This document shows positions 15,885 through 25,500 of a stretch of DNA of 64,000 nucleotides, in pieces. Position 1 is the first letter of the stretch. Each line of letters starts with the position of its first letter. This DNA comes from Sphingomonas sp. QA11. GTDB taxonomy: Bacteria; Pseudomonadota; Alphaproteobacteria; Sphingomonadales; Sphingomonadaceae. The stretch is from positions 5,141,501 through 5,205,500 of the forward strand of contig NZ_CP098774.1 in assembly GCF_028473665.1 (NCBI RefSeq), given 5' to 3'. The position numbers and the translations under genes were made by a program. The notes beneath the pieces were generated by a model. It ran no database searches and was not told the DNA's origin. It saw only the letters and a list, made by a program, of their open reading frames with translations.

Positions 15885-17066
15885 GTGACCTACACCATCG
15901 CCCGCCGTTTTGCCTTTGGCTCTATCCTTCTCGCGCTCTCCGCCTGTGGCGGGGGTGGCCCGCAACAGGGCGGCGGCGGGGGCGGTATGGGGGCGATGCC
16001 GCCCCCGCTGGTCGTCGCGATGACCGTGCGCACCCAGGAGGTGCCCAACATCGTCGAGCTGCCGGGCCGCATCCAGGCAGTGCGCACCGCCGAAGTCCGC
16101 GCGCGCGCCGACGGCATCGTCGAACGCCGGCTGTATCAGGAAGGCACCGACGTCACCGCCGGCCAGCCGATGTTTCGGATCGATCCGCGCGATCTCTCGC
16201 AGCAGGTCGAGCAGGGCCGCGCCGCGCTCGCCCGCGCCGAGGCGGCGCGCGCCAATGCCGCGTCGGTGGTCCGCCGCTACACGCCGCTGGTCAACGAACG
16301 CGCCGTCAGCGCGCAGGAATTCGACCAAGCCCAGGCGACCCTGCGCCAGGAAACCGCCAATGTCGCCGATGCCCGCGCCGCGCTCGCCCGGTCGCGCCTC
16401 CAGCTCAGCTACACGATCGTCCGCGCGCCGATTTCCGGCCGCGCCGGACGCGCTCAGGTGACCGAGGGCGCGCTGGTCAGCGCCAGCCAGGCGACCTTGC
16501 TCGCCACGATCGAGCAGCCCTCGCCGATCTACGCCGTGTTCACTCAGTCGAACGCGGCGATCCTCGACATGCGCCAGGCCGGCAGCGCGCCCGCCGCCAA
16601 GGCCCTCTCCCAGGTCGAGGTGCGCCTGCTCCTCGCCAATGGCCGCGAATATGGCCCAGTCGGGAAGCTCGATTTCGCCGACCAGGTGGTCGATCCGCAG
16701 ACCGGCAGCCAGGTGATCCGCGCGGTCTTCCCGAACGCCGAGCGGCTGTTGCTCCCGGGCCAGTTCATCCGCGGCCGAATCGCGATGGGTACCAGCCCCA
16801 ACGGCATCCTGCTCCCCGCCCGCGCCGTGCAGATCGGGGAACGCGGCGCCAGCGTCTCGGTCGTCGCCAAGGACGGATCGGTCACCACGCGCGGGGTCCA
16901 GCTCGGCGGCCAGACCGGCAGCAACTGGCTGATCAAGTCGGGGCTCAAGGCAGGCGAGCGAATCATCACCGACGGCTGGCAGAAGGTCCAGCCGGGGCAG
17001 AAGGTGCAGATCCAGGGCGATCCAGCGCCCGCCGGCCAGCAGCCTCAGCCGAAGCAGGGGAACTGA
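15885..17066 (+). CDS. RND efflux periplasmic adaptor (MFP lipoprotein)
   Basis: A 393-residue membrane-fusion protein. It is a lipoprotein: signal MTYTIARRFAFGSILLALSAC with lipobox LSAC, Cys at residue 21 and a Gly-rich linker. The lipoyl-like segment IQAVRTAEVRARADGIVERRLYQEGTDV, the alpha-hairpin rich in Ala/Arg and the beta-barrel (LLPGQFIRGRIAMG) are in the usual order. It anchors in the inner membrane and bridges the pump to the outer-membrane channel. The GTG start is conventional here, and its stop lies 5 bases before the pump gene. Confidence 0.92.
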   Translation: MTYTIARRFAFGSILLALSACGGGGPQQGGGGGGMGAMPPPLVVAMTVRTQEVPNIVELPGRIQAVRTAEVRARADGIVERRLYQEGTDVTAGQPMFRIDPRDLSQQVEQGRAALARAEAARANAASVVRRYTPLVNERAVSAQEFDQAQATLRQETANVADARAALARSRLQLSYTIVRAPISGRAGRAQVTEGALVSASQATLLATIEQPSPIYAVFTQSNAAILDMRQAGSAPAAKALSQVEVRLLLANGREYGPVGKLDFADQVVDPQTGSQVIRAVFPNAERLLLPGQFIRGRIAMGTSPNGILLPARAVQIGERGASVSVVAKDGSVTTRGVQLGGQTGSNWLIKSGLKAGERIITDGWQKVQPGQKVQIQGDPAPAGQQPQPKQGN

Positions 17067-17071
17067 TCGTC

Positions 17072-20000
17072 ATGGACAGCTTTTTCGTCCATCGCCCGGT
17101 CTTCGCCTGGGTCATCGCCGCCTTCATCGCGCTGTTCGGCACGATGGCGCTGCTCAACCTGCCGATCGAGCAATATCCCTCGGTCGCGCCGCCCTCCCTG
17201 ACGCTCAGCTATACCTATAACGGCGCCGACGCCGACACGATGGACAAGAACGTCACGGCCGTGATCGAGCGAGAGCTCAATTCGGTCGAGAAATATCTCT
17301 ACATGTCGTCGACCAGCCGCGCGAACGGCACCGGCGAGATCATCGTGACCTTTAAGTCGGGCACCAACCTGGATGTCGCCCGCACCCAGGTGCAGGACCG
17401 GCTGAACCGCGCCGAGCCGCGCCTGCCCGAGGACGTGCGCCGCCTCGGCATCCAGATCACTGACAATTCCGCCGGCTTCCTCGAGGTCATCGGCATCCAG
17501 TCCAAGTCGGGCAAGACCCCCGATCTGGAGCTTGGCGACTTCGCCTCGACCAAGATCGTGAACGAACTGCGGCGCGTGCCGGGCGTTGGCAACGTCCAGC
17601 TCTTCTCGTCCGAAAAGGCGATGCGCATCTGGCTCGATCCGGAAAAGCTCGCCGGCTTCAACCTGTCGCCCTCCGACGCGCTTGCCGCCGTGCAGGAGCA
17701 GAACAGCCAGACCGCGGGCGGCGGCATCGGCGACCAGCCGGTGGCGCGCGGCACCGAATTCAACGCCAAGATCATCACCCAGAACCGTTTCCAGACGCCG
17801 GAGCAGTTCCGCGACATCATCATCCGCGCGAACCCGGACGGATCGACCGTGCGGCTCGGCGATGTCGCCCGGGTCGAGATCGGCGCCGACAACTATCAGT
17901 TCAAATCGACGCTCAACGGCAAGGAAGTCGCGGGCATCGCGGTTCAGCTCGCCACCGGCGCCAACGCCATCGCCACGCGCGACGCGGTGTCGGCGCGGAT
18001 GGCCGAGCTCGAGCGCAACTTCCCGCCCGACATCAAATGGTCGCTGTCCTACGATACCACGCCGTTCATCTCGAGTTCGATCACCAACGTGATCCGCACG
18101 CTGGCGGAGGCGATGCTGCTCGTCTTTCTCGTGATGTTCCTCTTCCTGCAGAGCTGGCGCGCGACCATCATCCCGGCGGTCGTCGTGCCGATCGCGCTGG
18201 CGGGCGGCTGCCTCGGCCTCTGGGCGTTCGGCTTCTCGATCAATACGCTGTCGCTGTTCGCGATGGTGGTGGCGATCGGCATCCTGGTCGACGACGCGAT
18301 CGTCGTGGTCGAGAATGTCGAGCGGATCATGGCTGAGGAGGGGCTGTCGCCGCCGCGCGCCACGATCAAGGCGATGGGCCAGATCCGCGGCGCGATTATC
18401 GGCATCACCCTGGTGCTGATCGCGGTGTTCATCCCGATGGCGTTCTTCCCCGGGTCGACCGGCGGCATCTACCGCCAGTTCTCGGTCACGCTCGCCGTGT
18501 CGATCTTCTGTTCGGCGCTGCTCGCGCTGACGCTGACGCCTGCGCTCTGCGCGACCCTGCTGAAGCCGCACAAGGAAGCGCCCGGCGAACGGCGGGAGCC
18601 GCGCGAGGGCTGGAGGGGCTATCCACAGCGTTTCTTCAACTGGTTCAACGACCGTTTCGGCCGGGCGACCGACGCCTATGTCGGCGGCGTGGGCAAGATG
18701 CTGTCCCGCCCGCTGCGCTGGCTTGCCGTGTTCGCCGCGCTCTTCGCGGTGACGCTGCTGCTGTTCGCGCGCCTTCCCGGCGGGTTCCTGCCCGACGAGG
18801 ACCAGGGCTATTTCATCGTCAACTATGACGCGCCGGTCGGCGCCACGTCCGACCGCACCACCGCGGCGGTCAAGGCGACCGAGGCCTATCTCTACAAGCA
18901 GCCGCAGTTCGAGCAGATGTTCTCGGTCATCGGCTTCAACTTCTTCGGCCAGGGCCAGTCGGCGGCGCTCTCCTTCGTCAGCCTCAAGCCTTATGAGGAT
19001 CGCAAGGGCGCCGCGAATTCGGTGCAGTCGGTGATCGGCGGCACCTTCGGGGCGACCGCGGGCATCACCGGCGCGACGATCTTCGCGCTCAACCCGCCGG
19101 CGATCCAGGCGCTCGGCAACGCCACCGGCTTCTCGATGAAGATCGAGGACCGTGTCGGCAACGATCCGCAAGGCTTGCAGGCGGCGATGGGCGAGATCCT
19201 CGCCCAGGCGGCGAAGAGCCCGAAGCTTGCCGGCGTCAGGCCGGAAGGGCAGGCGCCGTCGCCGCAGCTCTATGTCGATATCGACCGGGTCCAGGCGCGC
19301 GCGCTCGGCCTGTCCATCGCCGACGTCAACGCGACGCTCGCGATCAGCTTCGGCTCGGCCTATGCCAACGACTTCTCGAACCAGGGCACGGTCCAGCGCG
19401 TCTATCTCCAGTCCGACGCATCAAGCCGGATGACCGCCGAGGACGTGCTTGCCCTCAGGGTCCGCAACCAGGCCGGGACGATGGTGCCCTTCTCCGCCTT
19501 CACCAAGGTGTCGTGGACGGCGGGCGCGACTCAGCTCCAGCGCTATAACGGCTATCCGTCGGTCACCATTTCGGGCCAGGCGGCACCGGGCCAGAGCTCG
19601 GGTGCCGCGCTGGCCGAGATGGAGCGGATCGCCGACAGCGTGCTGAAATCGGGCTTCGGCCATGAATGGACCGGCACCGCCTATGAGGAGAAGCAGGCAG
19701 GTGGCCAGATCGGGCTTCTGCTCGGCCTGTCGTTGGTCGTCGTCTTCCTGCTGCTGGCGGCGCTCTACAACAGCTGGGCGATCCCCTTCTCGGTGCTGAT
19801 GGTGGTGCCGTTCGGGGTGCTTGGCGCGGTGGTCTTCACCATGCTGCGCGGGCTGTCGGCCGACGTCTATTTCAACATCGGCCTTATCACGATCATCGGG
19901 CTGGCGGCGAAGAACGCGATCCTGGTCGTCGAATTCGCGATCGACGATGAGGTCGGCGACCGCGGTCCGCTTGAAGCGACGCTGGAGGCGGTTCGCCAGC

Positions 20001-20263
20001 GTCTTCGCCCGATCCTGATGACCAGCCTCGCCTTCATCCTCGGCATGGTGCCGCTGGTCATCGCGGCCGGGGCAGGGGCGGCCAGCCGCCATGCGGTCGG
20101 CACGGGCGTGATGGGCGGGATGATCGCGGCCACCGCGTTCGGCATCTTCTTCACCCCCGTCTTCTATTATGCCGCGCGCAAATGGCTGTCGCACAAGCGT
20201 CGGCCGATCGACGACGACACGTCCGATGGCGCGGCCGATCATGGAGCACCCGCTCATGCGTAA
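17072..20263 (+). CDS. RND efflux transporter, HAE1 family
   Basis: A 1063-residue inner-membrane pump of the AcrB/MexB group, of normal length. It has an N-terminal TM1 (FFVHRPVFAWVIAAFIALFG), QYPSVAPPSLTLSYTYNGAD, and TM4 with the proton-relay Asp pair in VAIGILVDDAIVVVENVERIM. Two large periplasmic loops and the C-terminal half (NIGLITIIGLAAKNAILVVEFA, with the relay Lys) complete it. It exchanges protons for hydrophobic drugs, dyes or detergents. The C-terminal 20 residues are acidic and unlike the family. It overlaps the channel gene by 8 bases, so the three pump genes form one operon. Confidence 0.95.
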   Translation: MDSFFVHRPVFAWVIAAFIALFGTMALLNLPIEQYPSVAPPSLTLSYTYNGADADTMDKNVTAVIERELNSVEKYLYMSSTSRANGTGEIIVTFKSGTNLDVARTQVQDRLNRAEPRLPEDVRRLGIQITDNSAGFLEVIGIQSKSGKTPDLELGDFASTKIVNELRRVPGVGNVQLFSSEKAMRIWLDPEKLAGFNLSPSDALAAVQEQNSQTAGGGIGDQPVARGTEFNAKIITQNRFQTPEQFRDIIIRANPDGSTVRLGDVARVEIGADNYQFKSTLNGKEVAGIAVQLATGANAIATRDAVSARMAELERNFPPDIKWSLSYDTTPFISSSITNVIRTLAEAMLLVFLVMFLFLQSWRATIIPAVVVPIALAGGCLGLWAFGFSINTLSLFAMVVAIGILVDDAIVVVENVERIMAEEGLSPPRATIKAMGQIRGAIIGITLVLIAVFIPMAFFPGSTGGIYRQFSVTLAVSIFCSALLALTLTPALCATLLKPHKEAPGERREPREGWRGYPQRFFNWFNDRFGRATDAYVGGVGKMLSRPLRWLAVFAALFAVTLLLFARLPGGFLPDEDQGYFIVNYDAPVGATSDRTTAAVKATEAYLYKQPQFEQMFSVIGFNFFGQGQSAALSFVSLKPYEDRKGAANSVQSVIGGTFGATAGITGATIFALNPPAIQALGNATGFSMKIEDRVGNDPQGLQAAMGEILAQAAKSPKLAGVRPEGQAPSPQLYVDIDRVQARALGLSIADVNATLAISFGSAYANDFSNQGTVQRVYLQSDASSRMTAEDVLALRVRNQAGTMVPFSAFTKVSWTAGATQLQRYNGYPSVTISGQAAPGQSSGAALAEMERIADSVLKSGFGHEWTGTAYEEKQAGGQIGLLLGLSLVVVFLLLAALYNSWAIPFSVLMVVPFGVLGAVVFTMLRGLSADVYFNIGLITIIGLAAKNAILVVEFAIDDEVGDRGPLEATLEAVRQRLRPILMTSLAFILGMVPLVIAAGAGAASRHAVGTGVMGGMIAATAFGIFFTPVFYYAARKWLSHKRRPIDDDTSDGAADHGAPAHA

Positions 20264-21701
20264 GTTCCCCGTCCTGACTGTTCTGGCCGGTGCCACCACG
20301 CTCGCCTCGTGCAACTTCGCGCCGGCCTGGCGCCAGCCGGTCGCGCCGGTCTCGGCCACCTTCCCGGAGGCGCCGGCCGCGGCCGGCGCGCGGGCGGCGA
20401 CGGATATCGGCTGGCGCGACTATTTCGGCGATCCGCGCCTCCAGGTGCTGATCGCCGCCGCGCTCGCCAACAACCGCGATCTCGCCCAGTCGGTCGCCCG
20501 TGTCGCCCAGGCGCGTGCTCAATACCGCATCCAGGATGCCGACCGTCTGCCCCAGCTCGGCCTGCAGGCGGGCGCCTCGCGCACGCGCACGCCGCTCAAT
20601 TCGCTTGCCTTCCCCACCTCGGGCGGCGGCGGCGCCAATACGCCTGACGCCTTCACGCTCAACCAGTTCTCGGTCGGCGCGTCGGTGTCCAGCTTCGAGC
20701 TCGATTTCTGGGGGCGCGTCCGCAACCTGTCCGACGCGCAGCGCCACGAATATCTCGCGACCGTGGAGGCCGAGCGCGCTTTCCGCCTGTCGCTCGTGGG
20801 TCAGGTCGCCGCGACCTATCTCCAGATCCGTGCCGGCGAGGAGCAGATCGCGCTGGCCGAGCGCTCGGTCGCCGGCCGCCGCGAAGGGCTGGTCATCGCG
20901 CGCAAGCGCATGGATGCCGGCGTCACCTCAACGGTCGATTACGACCAGTCGGCGCTGCTGGTCACCCAGGCCGAGACCGAGCTCGCCGAACTGCGCCGCA
21001 CCACGCAGCAGTCGGAAAATCTGCTGACCGTCCTGGTCGGCGGCCCGATCGCCGATCCGCTGCCGCCAGCGCGGCCCTTGTCCGACCCGGGCCAGTACAC
21101 AACGCTTGAGCCCGGCCTGCCCTCCGCGCTGCTCGTCAACCGGCCTGACATCCTGCAGGCCGAACAGCGGCTGCGCGCGGCGAATGCGAATATCGGTGCG
21201 GCGCGCGCTGCGTTCCTGCCGCAGATCTCGCTCACCGGCTTGCTCGGCTTCGTCTCGCCGGCGCTGAGCGGCCTGGTGTCGAGCGGGTCGTTCCAGTACC
21301 AGACGGCGGCGAACGCGACCCTGCCGATCCTCACCTGGGGCAAGACCTCGGCGGGCGTCGCCCTCAGCAAGGCGCAGGCCGACGAACTGGTCGCCGCCTA
21401 TCAGCGCGCCGCCCAGGGCGCCTTCCGCGAAGTCGCCGACGCGCTGGTCGCGCGGCGCCAATATGCGGAACAGATCGAGGCGCAGGTCCGCACCGTCGAC
21501 GCCCAGCGCCGCCTCGCCCGGGTCGCGCGCATGCGCTACGACAATGGCCTGTCGATCTATCTCGAAGTGCTCGACGCGGAGCGCAACCTGTTCTCGGCCG
21601 AGCAGCAGCTTCTCGCCCTGCGCAGCGCTCAGTTGCAGAGCGAAGTGTCGCTCTATGTGGCGCTGGGCGGGGGATTGCGGGAGACCGTGGCGGGCAGCTG
21701 A
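20256..21701 (+). CDS. Outer-membrane efflux channel lipoprotein (OprM/NodT family)
   Basis: A 481-residue TolC-like channel. The signal MRKFPVLTVLAGATTLASCN has lipobox LASC, and two outer-membrane efflux repeats follow (about residues 60-245 and 265-470) with FSVGASVSSFELDFWGRVRN and the helix motif LVNRPDILQAEQRLRAANANIGAARAAFLP. It completes the tripartite pump. The ATG at 20256 has GGAG nine bases upstream and yields the expected lipoprotein signal; longer frames would hide it. Confidence 0.93.
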   Translation: MRKFPVLTVLAGATTLASCNFAPAWRQPVAPVSATFPEAPAAAGARAATDIGWRDYFGDPRLQVLIAAALANNRDLAQSVARVAQARAQYRIQDADRLPQLGLQAGASRTRTPLNSLAFPTSGGGGANTPDAFTLNQFSVGASVSSFELDFWGRVRNLSDAQRHEYLATVEAERAFRLSLVGQVAATYLQIRAGEEQIALAERSVAGRREGLVIARKRMDAGVTSTVDYDQSALLVTQAETELAELRRTTQQSENLLTVLVGGPIADPLPPARPLSDPGQYTTLEPGLPSALLVNRPDILQAEQRLRAANANIGAARAAFLPQISLTGLLGFVSPALSGLVSSGSFQYQTAANATLPILTWGKTSAGVALSKAQADELVAAYQRAAQGAFREVADALVARRQYAEQIEAQVRTVDAQRRLARVARMRYDNGLSIYLEVLDAERNLFSAEQQLLALRSAQLQSEVSLYVALGGGLRETVAGS

Positions 21702-21885
21702 GGCCCCCGCCGGCCCGACGCGATTTCCCGCAAGTTGGACAATGTCGAGCCGCATCGATCCCATCGCCGAAATTCCCCCTTGAACTCTTTGGCGCTTGAT
21801 CGGCCAGGGGATGCGGTGGATGCTGGCACGCCGGCGAAGTCTATCGCTAGTCGCCGTTGGCTGAAATACCGCGGAGGGTGGGATC

Positions 21886-23253
21886 ATGCAGACATCTGCC
21901 GAGTTACGCGCAAGATACGCAACCATTCGGCAGCTTCACGATCGCGGTATCTGGCGTCATGGTCCTGTACGGCAAACCAATCTCAGATTGACATCCACGA
22001 GCGAGACCCCTGACATCTCCGTGAAAGCGCTGGAAAGTCTCATCGGCTACGCCCGCGATCGGCTCGATGTCGATCTGGATTTGCAGGGCGGGGGCACCGG
22101 ATGTTTCGATCTGGTTCTCGGATCGAACGACGATCGCGGGAAGGCGATCGAGCATGCGATACTGAACGACCCTCATTTCCAGGTTCTGCTCGGGGAGGTG
22201 AACGTCAACCTCGCGCGCGTCCGCCTTGGCGGCGGCTATCAGGCCTATGCGAGCCATATTCGATTCAATGCGGGCATCGCCACCAACAGGGCGCGCAACC
22301 CGAACCCCGCCGCCGATGATCTTCGCACCTGCTTCAACGCGCAACTGGCCGATAACGTGTCGTTTGCCGTCGCCGAATTCCATATCCTCGATCTTGCGCG
22401 GAGCCCCGGGACCGTCCCCGTCGCCAATCGGATCTGGAAGGCCATCACGCTTACCCTGGGGGACATTCGCAATCGGCGTGAAGACTATGAAGTCGCGCGG
22501 ATCGAATACATGGCGGCATCCGGGTTCGAAACGCTGCTGAAGCATGCCGACGCGCAGTCGCTGATCCTATCCCTGCATGGGTACGCAAATGATTTTTCCG
22601 CCGCGATGATGTCGTTCGCCAAATTCGTGGACAAGACCCGCATCTATCAAATGGGCCATTTCCCCATCTTGTTCAGCTGGCCATCGCCCGGCGAACCGAT
22701 GCTGTATTTATCCGATACCGATGTGGCCGCCAACAGCCAGGACCCGTTCGCCTCGGTGGTGAATCTGATCGGGCGCGCGGCGGGGGATCGACCGATCAGG
22801 GCGATCGCGCACAGCCACGGCAACAAGATATTGGTGGAGGTCGCGCGCGACCGGGCAAATCAGGGCGCAAAGCCTTTGTTCAAACGCATGATATTCGTCG
22901 AGCCGGACGTGAACGCCCACTATATGGCGGGCAAGCTGGAGCTGCTGACGGCGGCTACGTCGGGGATGACATTCTATCACTCGGAGAATGACCGCGCGCT
23001 CGCGATCGCCGAGATGGTGTTCAAGGGGAAACGGGCGGGCCAGACCGGTGTGCAGGTTCCCGGGAATATCGCCAATATAGCGGACATTGAGGTCGTCGAT
23101 GCGTCCAGGGTCGCGGTGGGGTGGACGAGGCACGCCCCGCATGTCGACGCGATCCAGGTGATTTACGATATTCGCGACGTCATCGAGGGCAAGCCTCCGC
23201 TCAAGCGAGGGCTGATCCCGTGCCCGGGCGTCGGATGCTGGAGCATTTCCTGA
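21886..23253 (+). CDS. DUF900 alpha/beta-hydrolase-like protein
   Basis: A 455-residue protein. The middle and C-terminal part match the DUF900 alpha/beta hydrolases: SLILSLHGYANDFSAAMMSFAKF, then PILFSWPSPGEPMLYLSD, the nucleophile elbow AIAHSHGNKILVE (G-x-S-x-G replaced by H-S-H-G) and the late GWTRHAPHVDAIQVIYDIRDV, which may supply the catalytic His. The first about 200 residues are not recognisable. There is no signal peptide. A decayed copy of its last 52 residues lies at 29182-29340 beside the toxin genes, so the gene belongs to the same shuffled accessory region. It could be an effector lipase or a housekeeping hydrolase; the data do not decide. Confidence 0.75.
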   Translation: MQTSAELRARYATIRQLHDRGIWRHGPVRQTNLRLTSTSETPDISVKALESLIGYARDRLDVDLDLQGGGTGCFDLVLGSNDDRGKAIEHAILNDPHFQVLLGEVNVNLARVRLGGGYQAYASHIRFNAGIATNRARNPNPAADDLRTCFNAQLADNVSFAVAEFHILDLARSPGTVPVANRIWKAITLTLGDIRNRREDYEVARIEYMAASGFETLLKHADAQSLILSLHGYANDFSAAMMSFAKFVDKTRIYQMGHFPILFSWPSPGEPMLYLSDTDVAANSQDPFASVVNLIGRAAGDRPIRAIAHSHGNKILVEVARDRANQGAKPLFKRMIFVEPDVNAHYMAGKLELLTAATSGMTFYHSENDRALAIAEMVFKGKRAGQTGVQVPGNIANIADIEVVDASRVAVGWTRHAPHVDAIQVIYDIRDVIEGKPPLKRGLIPCPGVGCWSIS

Positions 23254-23538
23254 TCGTCGTGAAGGCACGGCCCCGTGGGCAAGAACGGGTAGCAGCTCAC
23301 CGGCGGTTCCATGCCATGGTCGCCGCAGCCCGGTGAATGCAGCCGAGTTGGATCGCCGATATCAGATAGGCGCCCGCCACCGCCGCGGCGACCGCGCCAA
23401 CTCGGTTGCCCGGGCACAGCAATTACGCCATGTCACCGTTATTCCCTGCCCGATCAGCGGTGAACTGGTTCACGCCTGGACGACATGATCTTTCCTGATG
23501 AATTGGAAAGGCACGAGCAACACAGCCGCGCTAGCGGC
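23254..23538. other. Intergenic region without a secure gene
   Basis: This 285-base gap holds one weak minus-strand frame (23297-23422, TTG start, 41 residues with a hydrophobic VGAVAAAVAGAYLISAIQLG stretch). It could be a remnant of a small membrane protein, but it lacks a good ribosome-binding site. Nothing else is evident. Confidence 0.4.
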
Positions 23539-24234
23539 ATGCCCATGCCCAACATCCTGCGCGCCGCGCCGATTGCCGCCGTTCTGCTTTGCATCTCCAC
23601 CAACGCGCATGCCCAAACCCGCGAGGACGAGCACGTCTGGATCAACCTGACATCCATTGGTCCGCTTTCCGGCGATCTCGTCTATTTTGCGGAGGTGCAG
23701 CCAAGAATCGGCGACGGATCATCGCGCCTTGACCAGATGATCTTGCGCGGTGCGATAGGTGTGAAGCTGAACCGCGCCGTCACCTTCTACCAGGGCTATG
23801 CTCATGTCGTGCTGCCCGTGGAGGGCAGGCGTGACGTCAATGAGGAGCGTAGTTTCCAGCAACTGAACTGGACGATCGGTCAGAAGATGGGCGGGGAGCT
23901 ATCCTCCCGGACCCGGTTCGAGCAGCGTTGGCGTTCGGACGGTCGGGACATGGGCTGGCGATTGCGCGAGATGCTCCGCTACGAGACTCCGTTGAAGCCG
24001 GGCACTCAGGGGCCGAGCGCGCTCCTCTATTCCGAACTCTTCGTGGCGTTGAACACTACCGACTGGGGCGCTCGAGCTGGCTTCGATCAGATACGCAATT
24101 TCGTCGGCCTCGAAATCCCGGTCGGTGGTGCCTCGACGATCGAGGCCGGGTATCTCAACCAGTTGGTCGATCAGTCAGGCAAGCGCAGCCGGATGAACCA
24201 TGTCGCCTCGTTAAGCTTGTTCTTCCGGCACTGA
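23539..24234 (+). CDS. DUF2490 family secreted protein
   Basis: A 231-residue protein with signal peptide MPMPNILRAAPIAAVLLCIS ending near AHAQ. The body alternates as in outer-membrane beta-barrels and shows the DUF2490 features: WINLTSIGPLSGDLVYFAEVQPRIG, a central ELSSRTRFEQRWRSDGRDMGWRLREMLRYE block, and a C-terminus ending in aromatic FFRH. These proteins are thought to sit in the outer membrane; no substrate is known. The start at 23539 gives the clean signal; an in-frame ATG at 23485 would add 18 residues. It lies just before the RAYT element and looks intact. Confidence 0.75.
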   Translation: MPMPNILRAAPIAAVLLCISTNAHAQTREDEHVWINLTSIGPLSGDLVYFAEVQPRIGDGSSRLDQMILRGAIGVKLNRAVTFYQGYAHVVLPVEGRRDVNEERSFQQLNWTIGQKMGGELSSRTRFEQRWRSDGRDMGWRLREMLRYETPLKPGTQGPSALLYSELFVALNTTDWGARAGFDQIRNFVGLEIPVGGASTIEAGYLNQLVDQSGKRSRMNHVASLSLFFRH

Positions 24235-24252
24235 GGCCGCGACCATTGGCCC

Positions 24253-24284
24253 GATTCCGGTGACAGCGATTCCGGTGACAGTGC
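24253..24284 (+). repeat. REP-like tandem dimer, left of RAYT
   Basis: Two direct copies of ATTCCGGTGACAG (units from 24253 and 24268) precede the RAYT gene. They are repeated in inverted orientation after it, at 24986-25020. Confidence 0.75.
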
Positions 24285-24326
24285 ATTTAATTGCTCCGGC
24301 GGTACGGCTGTGGTAATATCCGGCCC

Positions 24327-24983
24327 ATGGCACGCCTGGCACGCGCGATATTTCCGGGACATCCTCACCATGTGACGCAGCGCGGCAACGGTCGTGCCCA
24401 GACATTTTTCGGCGACGGGGATTATGCGCTCTATCGCGATCTGCTCGGCGAGCATTGTGCAGCGTCTGGTGTCGACATCTGGTCCTGGGTGCTGATGCCG
24501 AACCATGTTCATCTGATCCTCGCGCCGGGTGACCCGGACGGGCTGCGGCGGGCGCTGTCAGCGGTGCATCGGCGCTATGCGGGCCATATCCACGCCCGAT
24601 TGAAGCGCACTGGCCATTTCTGGCAGGGGCGCTTCGGCTGCGTGGCGATGGACGAGGCGCATCTCGGCGCCGCGCTGCGGTACGTCGCATTGAACCCGGT
24701 GCGCGCCAGACTGGCGGCGCGGGCGGTGGACTGGCCATGGTCGAGCGTTCACGCCCATCTCGGCCGCATCGACGATGGTATCACGGCGCGTGAGCCCGTA
24801 TTCTCGCGCTATCCGGACTTTGCCGGGCTGCTCGCTGCCGGAGAGGATGAGGAAGGGGTGAGGCGACTGCGCAAGGCGGAACAGGTCGGTCGGCCGATCG
24901 GTGATACCGCATTTCTCGATCGGCTTGAGCGCGAGGCGGGCCGAGCGCTCAGGCCCGGCAAACCCGGCCCCAAGCCAAAATAA
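24327..24983 (+). mobile_element. REP-associated tyrosine transposase (RAYT, Y1 family)
   Basis: A 218-residue single-domain Y1 transposase: MARLARAIFPGHPHHVTQRGN, the HUH-type motif MPNHVHLIL, HFWQGRFG, and LRYVALNPVRARL carrying the probable nucleophile Tyr. RAYTs process and spread REP palindromes and are usually flanked by them, as here. The ATG at 24327 is the family start. The gene looks intact, with no stops. It separates the DUF2490 gene from the immunity/toxin genes. Confidence 0.9.
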
Positions 24984-24985
24984 GC

Positions 24986-25020
24986 GCACTGTCACCGGAA
25001 TGCCCTGTCACCGGAATGCC
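24986..25020 (-). repeat. REP-like tandem dimer, right of RAYT (inverted)
   Basis: CTGTCACCGGAAT occurs twice in a row, starting at 24989 and 25005. It is the reverse complement of the left dimer, so the RAYT gene is bracketed by inverted pairs. Confidence 0.75.
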
Positions 25021-25055
25021 CAACTTCGCATCAAGCAGGGGGATGGCTACCTCAA

Positions 25056-25496
25056 CTATGCAACATCGTAACTATCTGGTTGTCCTGGATCATCGTTGGG
25101 CGCCTGCGCCTTTGCCCGTTCCAATGACGACAGCCGATCTTTGAACCTCCGAACCGCCTCACCGATGGATATTCCATCAATGATCTTGCTCTCCAGTTCG
25201 ATCTCGATGTCCTGGCCGATCCCCGCCTTCTGGGCAGCATCGGGAGTGAGGCTCACAACAATGCCCGCATCGGTTTCGCGGATGTCATGAACCAGATCAT
25301 AACCCTCGACATCCAACGTCCCGGTATCGATATGCACTCCATCTAGCCCAAGCTGCAGCTCCTGTTCGTCAGGTTGATTTGGCAGGTCGAGCATGACGTA
25401 ATTCACAGGTTCAAGCGGGTCGTCGGCGAACGCTAACAGCGTCGCATCTCCGTCATCGCTGAAGCTGGCTACCTTGGCTAAAAATGCAGTCTTCAT
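25056..25496 (-). CDS. Imm10-type immunity protein
   Basis: A 146-residue acidic cytoplasmic protein. The segments FLAKVASFSDDGDATLLAFAD, YVMLDLPNQPDEQELQLGLD and GVHIDTGTLDVEGYDL match the Imm10 pattern (short strands, then DEQDxxLGxDxxYI). Imm10 proteins neutralise polymorphic toxins, often nucleic-acid deaminases or nucleases. It lies 4 bases downstream of the deaminase toxin fragment on the same strand, the usual toxin-immunity order, and is intact. Its start is the ATG at 25496. It may now protect against sister cells carrying the unbroken toxin. Confidence 0.75.
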   Translation of the reverse strand: MKTAFLAKVASFSDDGDATLLAFADDPLEPVNYVMLDLPNQPDEQELQLGLDGVHIDTGTLDVEGYDLVHDIRETDAGIVVSLTPDAAQKAGIGQDIEIELESKIIDGISIGEAVRRFKDRLSSLERAKAQAPNDDPGQPDSYDVA

Positions 25497-25500
25497 ACCC

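Noticed and set aside
17045..19171. 708-codon minus-strand frame opposite the RND pump
   Set aside because: It mirrors the pump gene; the translation is Arg/Asp/Glu-rich low complexity without family similarity.
23297..23422. Possible 41-residue membrane peptide, minus strand
   Set aside because: TTG start with no ribosome-binding site and no supporting context; noted only in the intergenic description.
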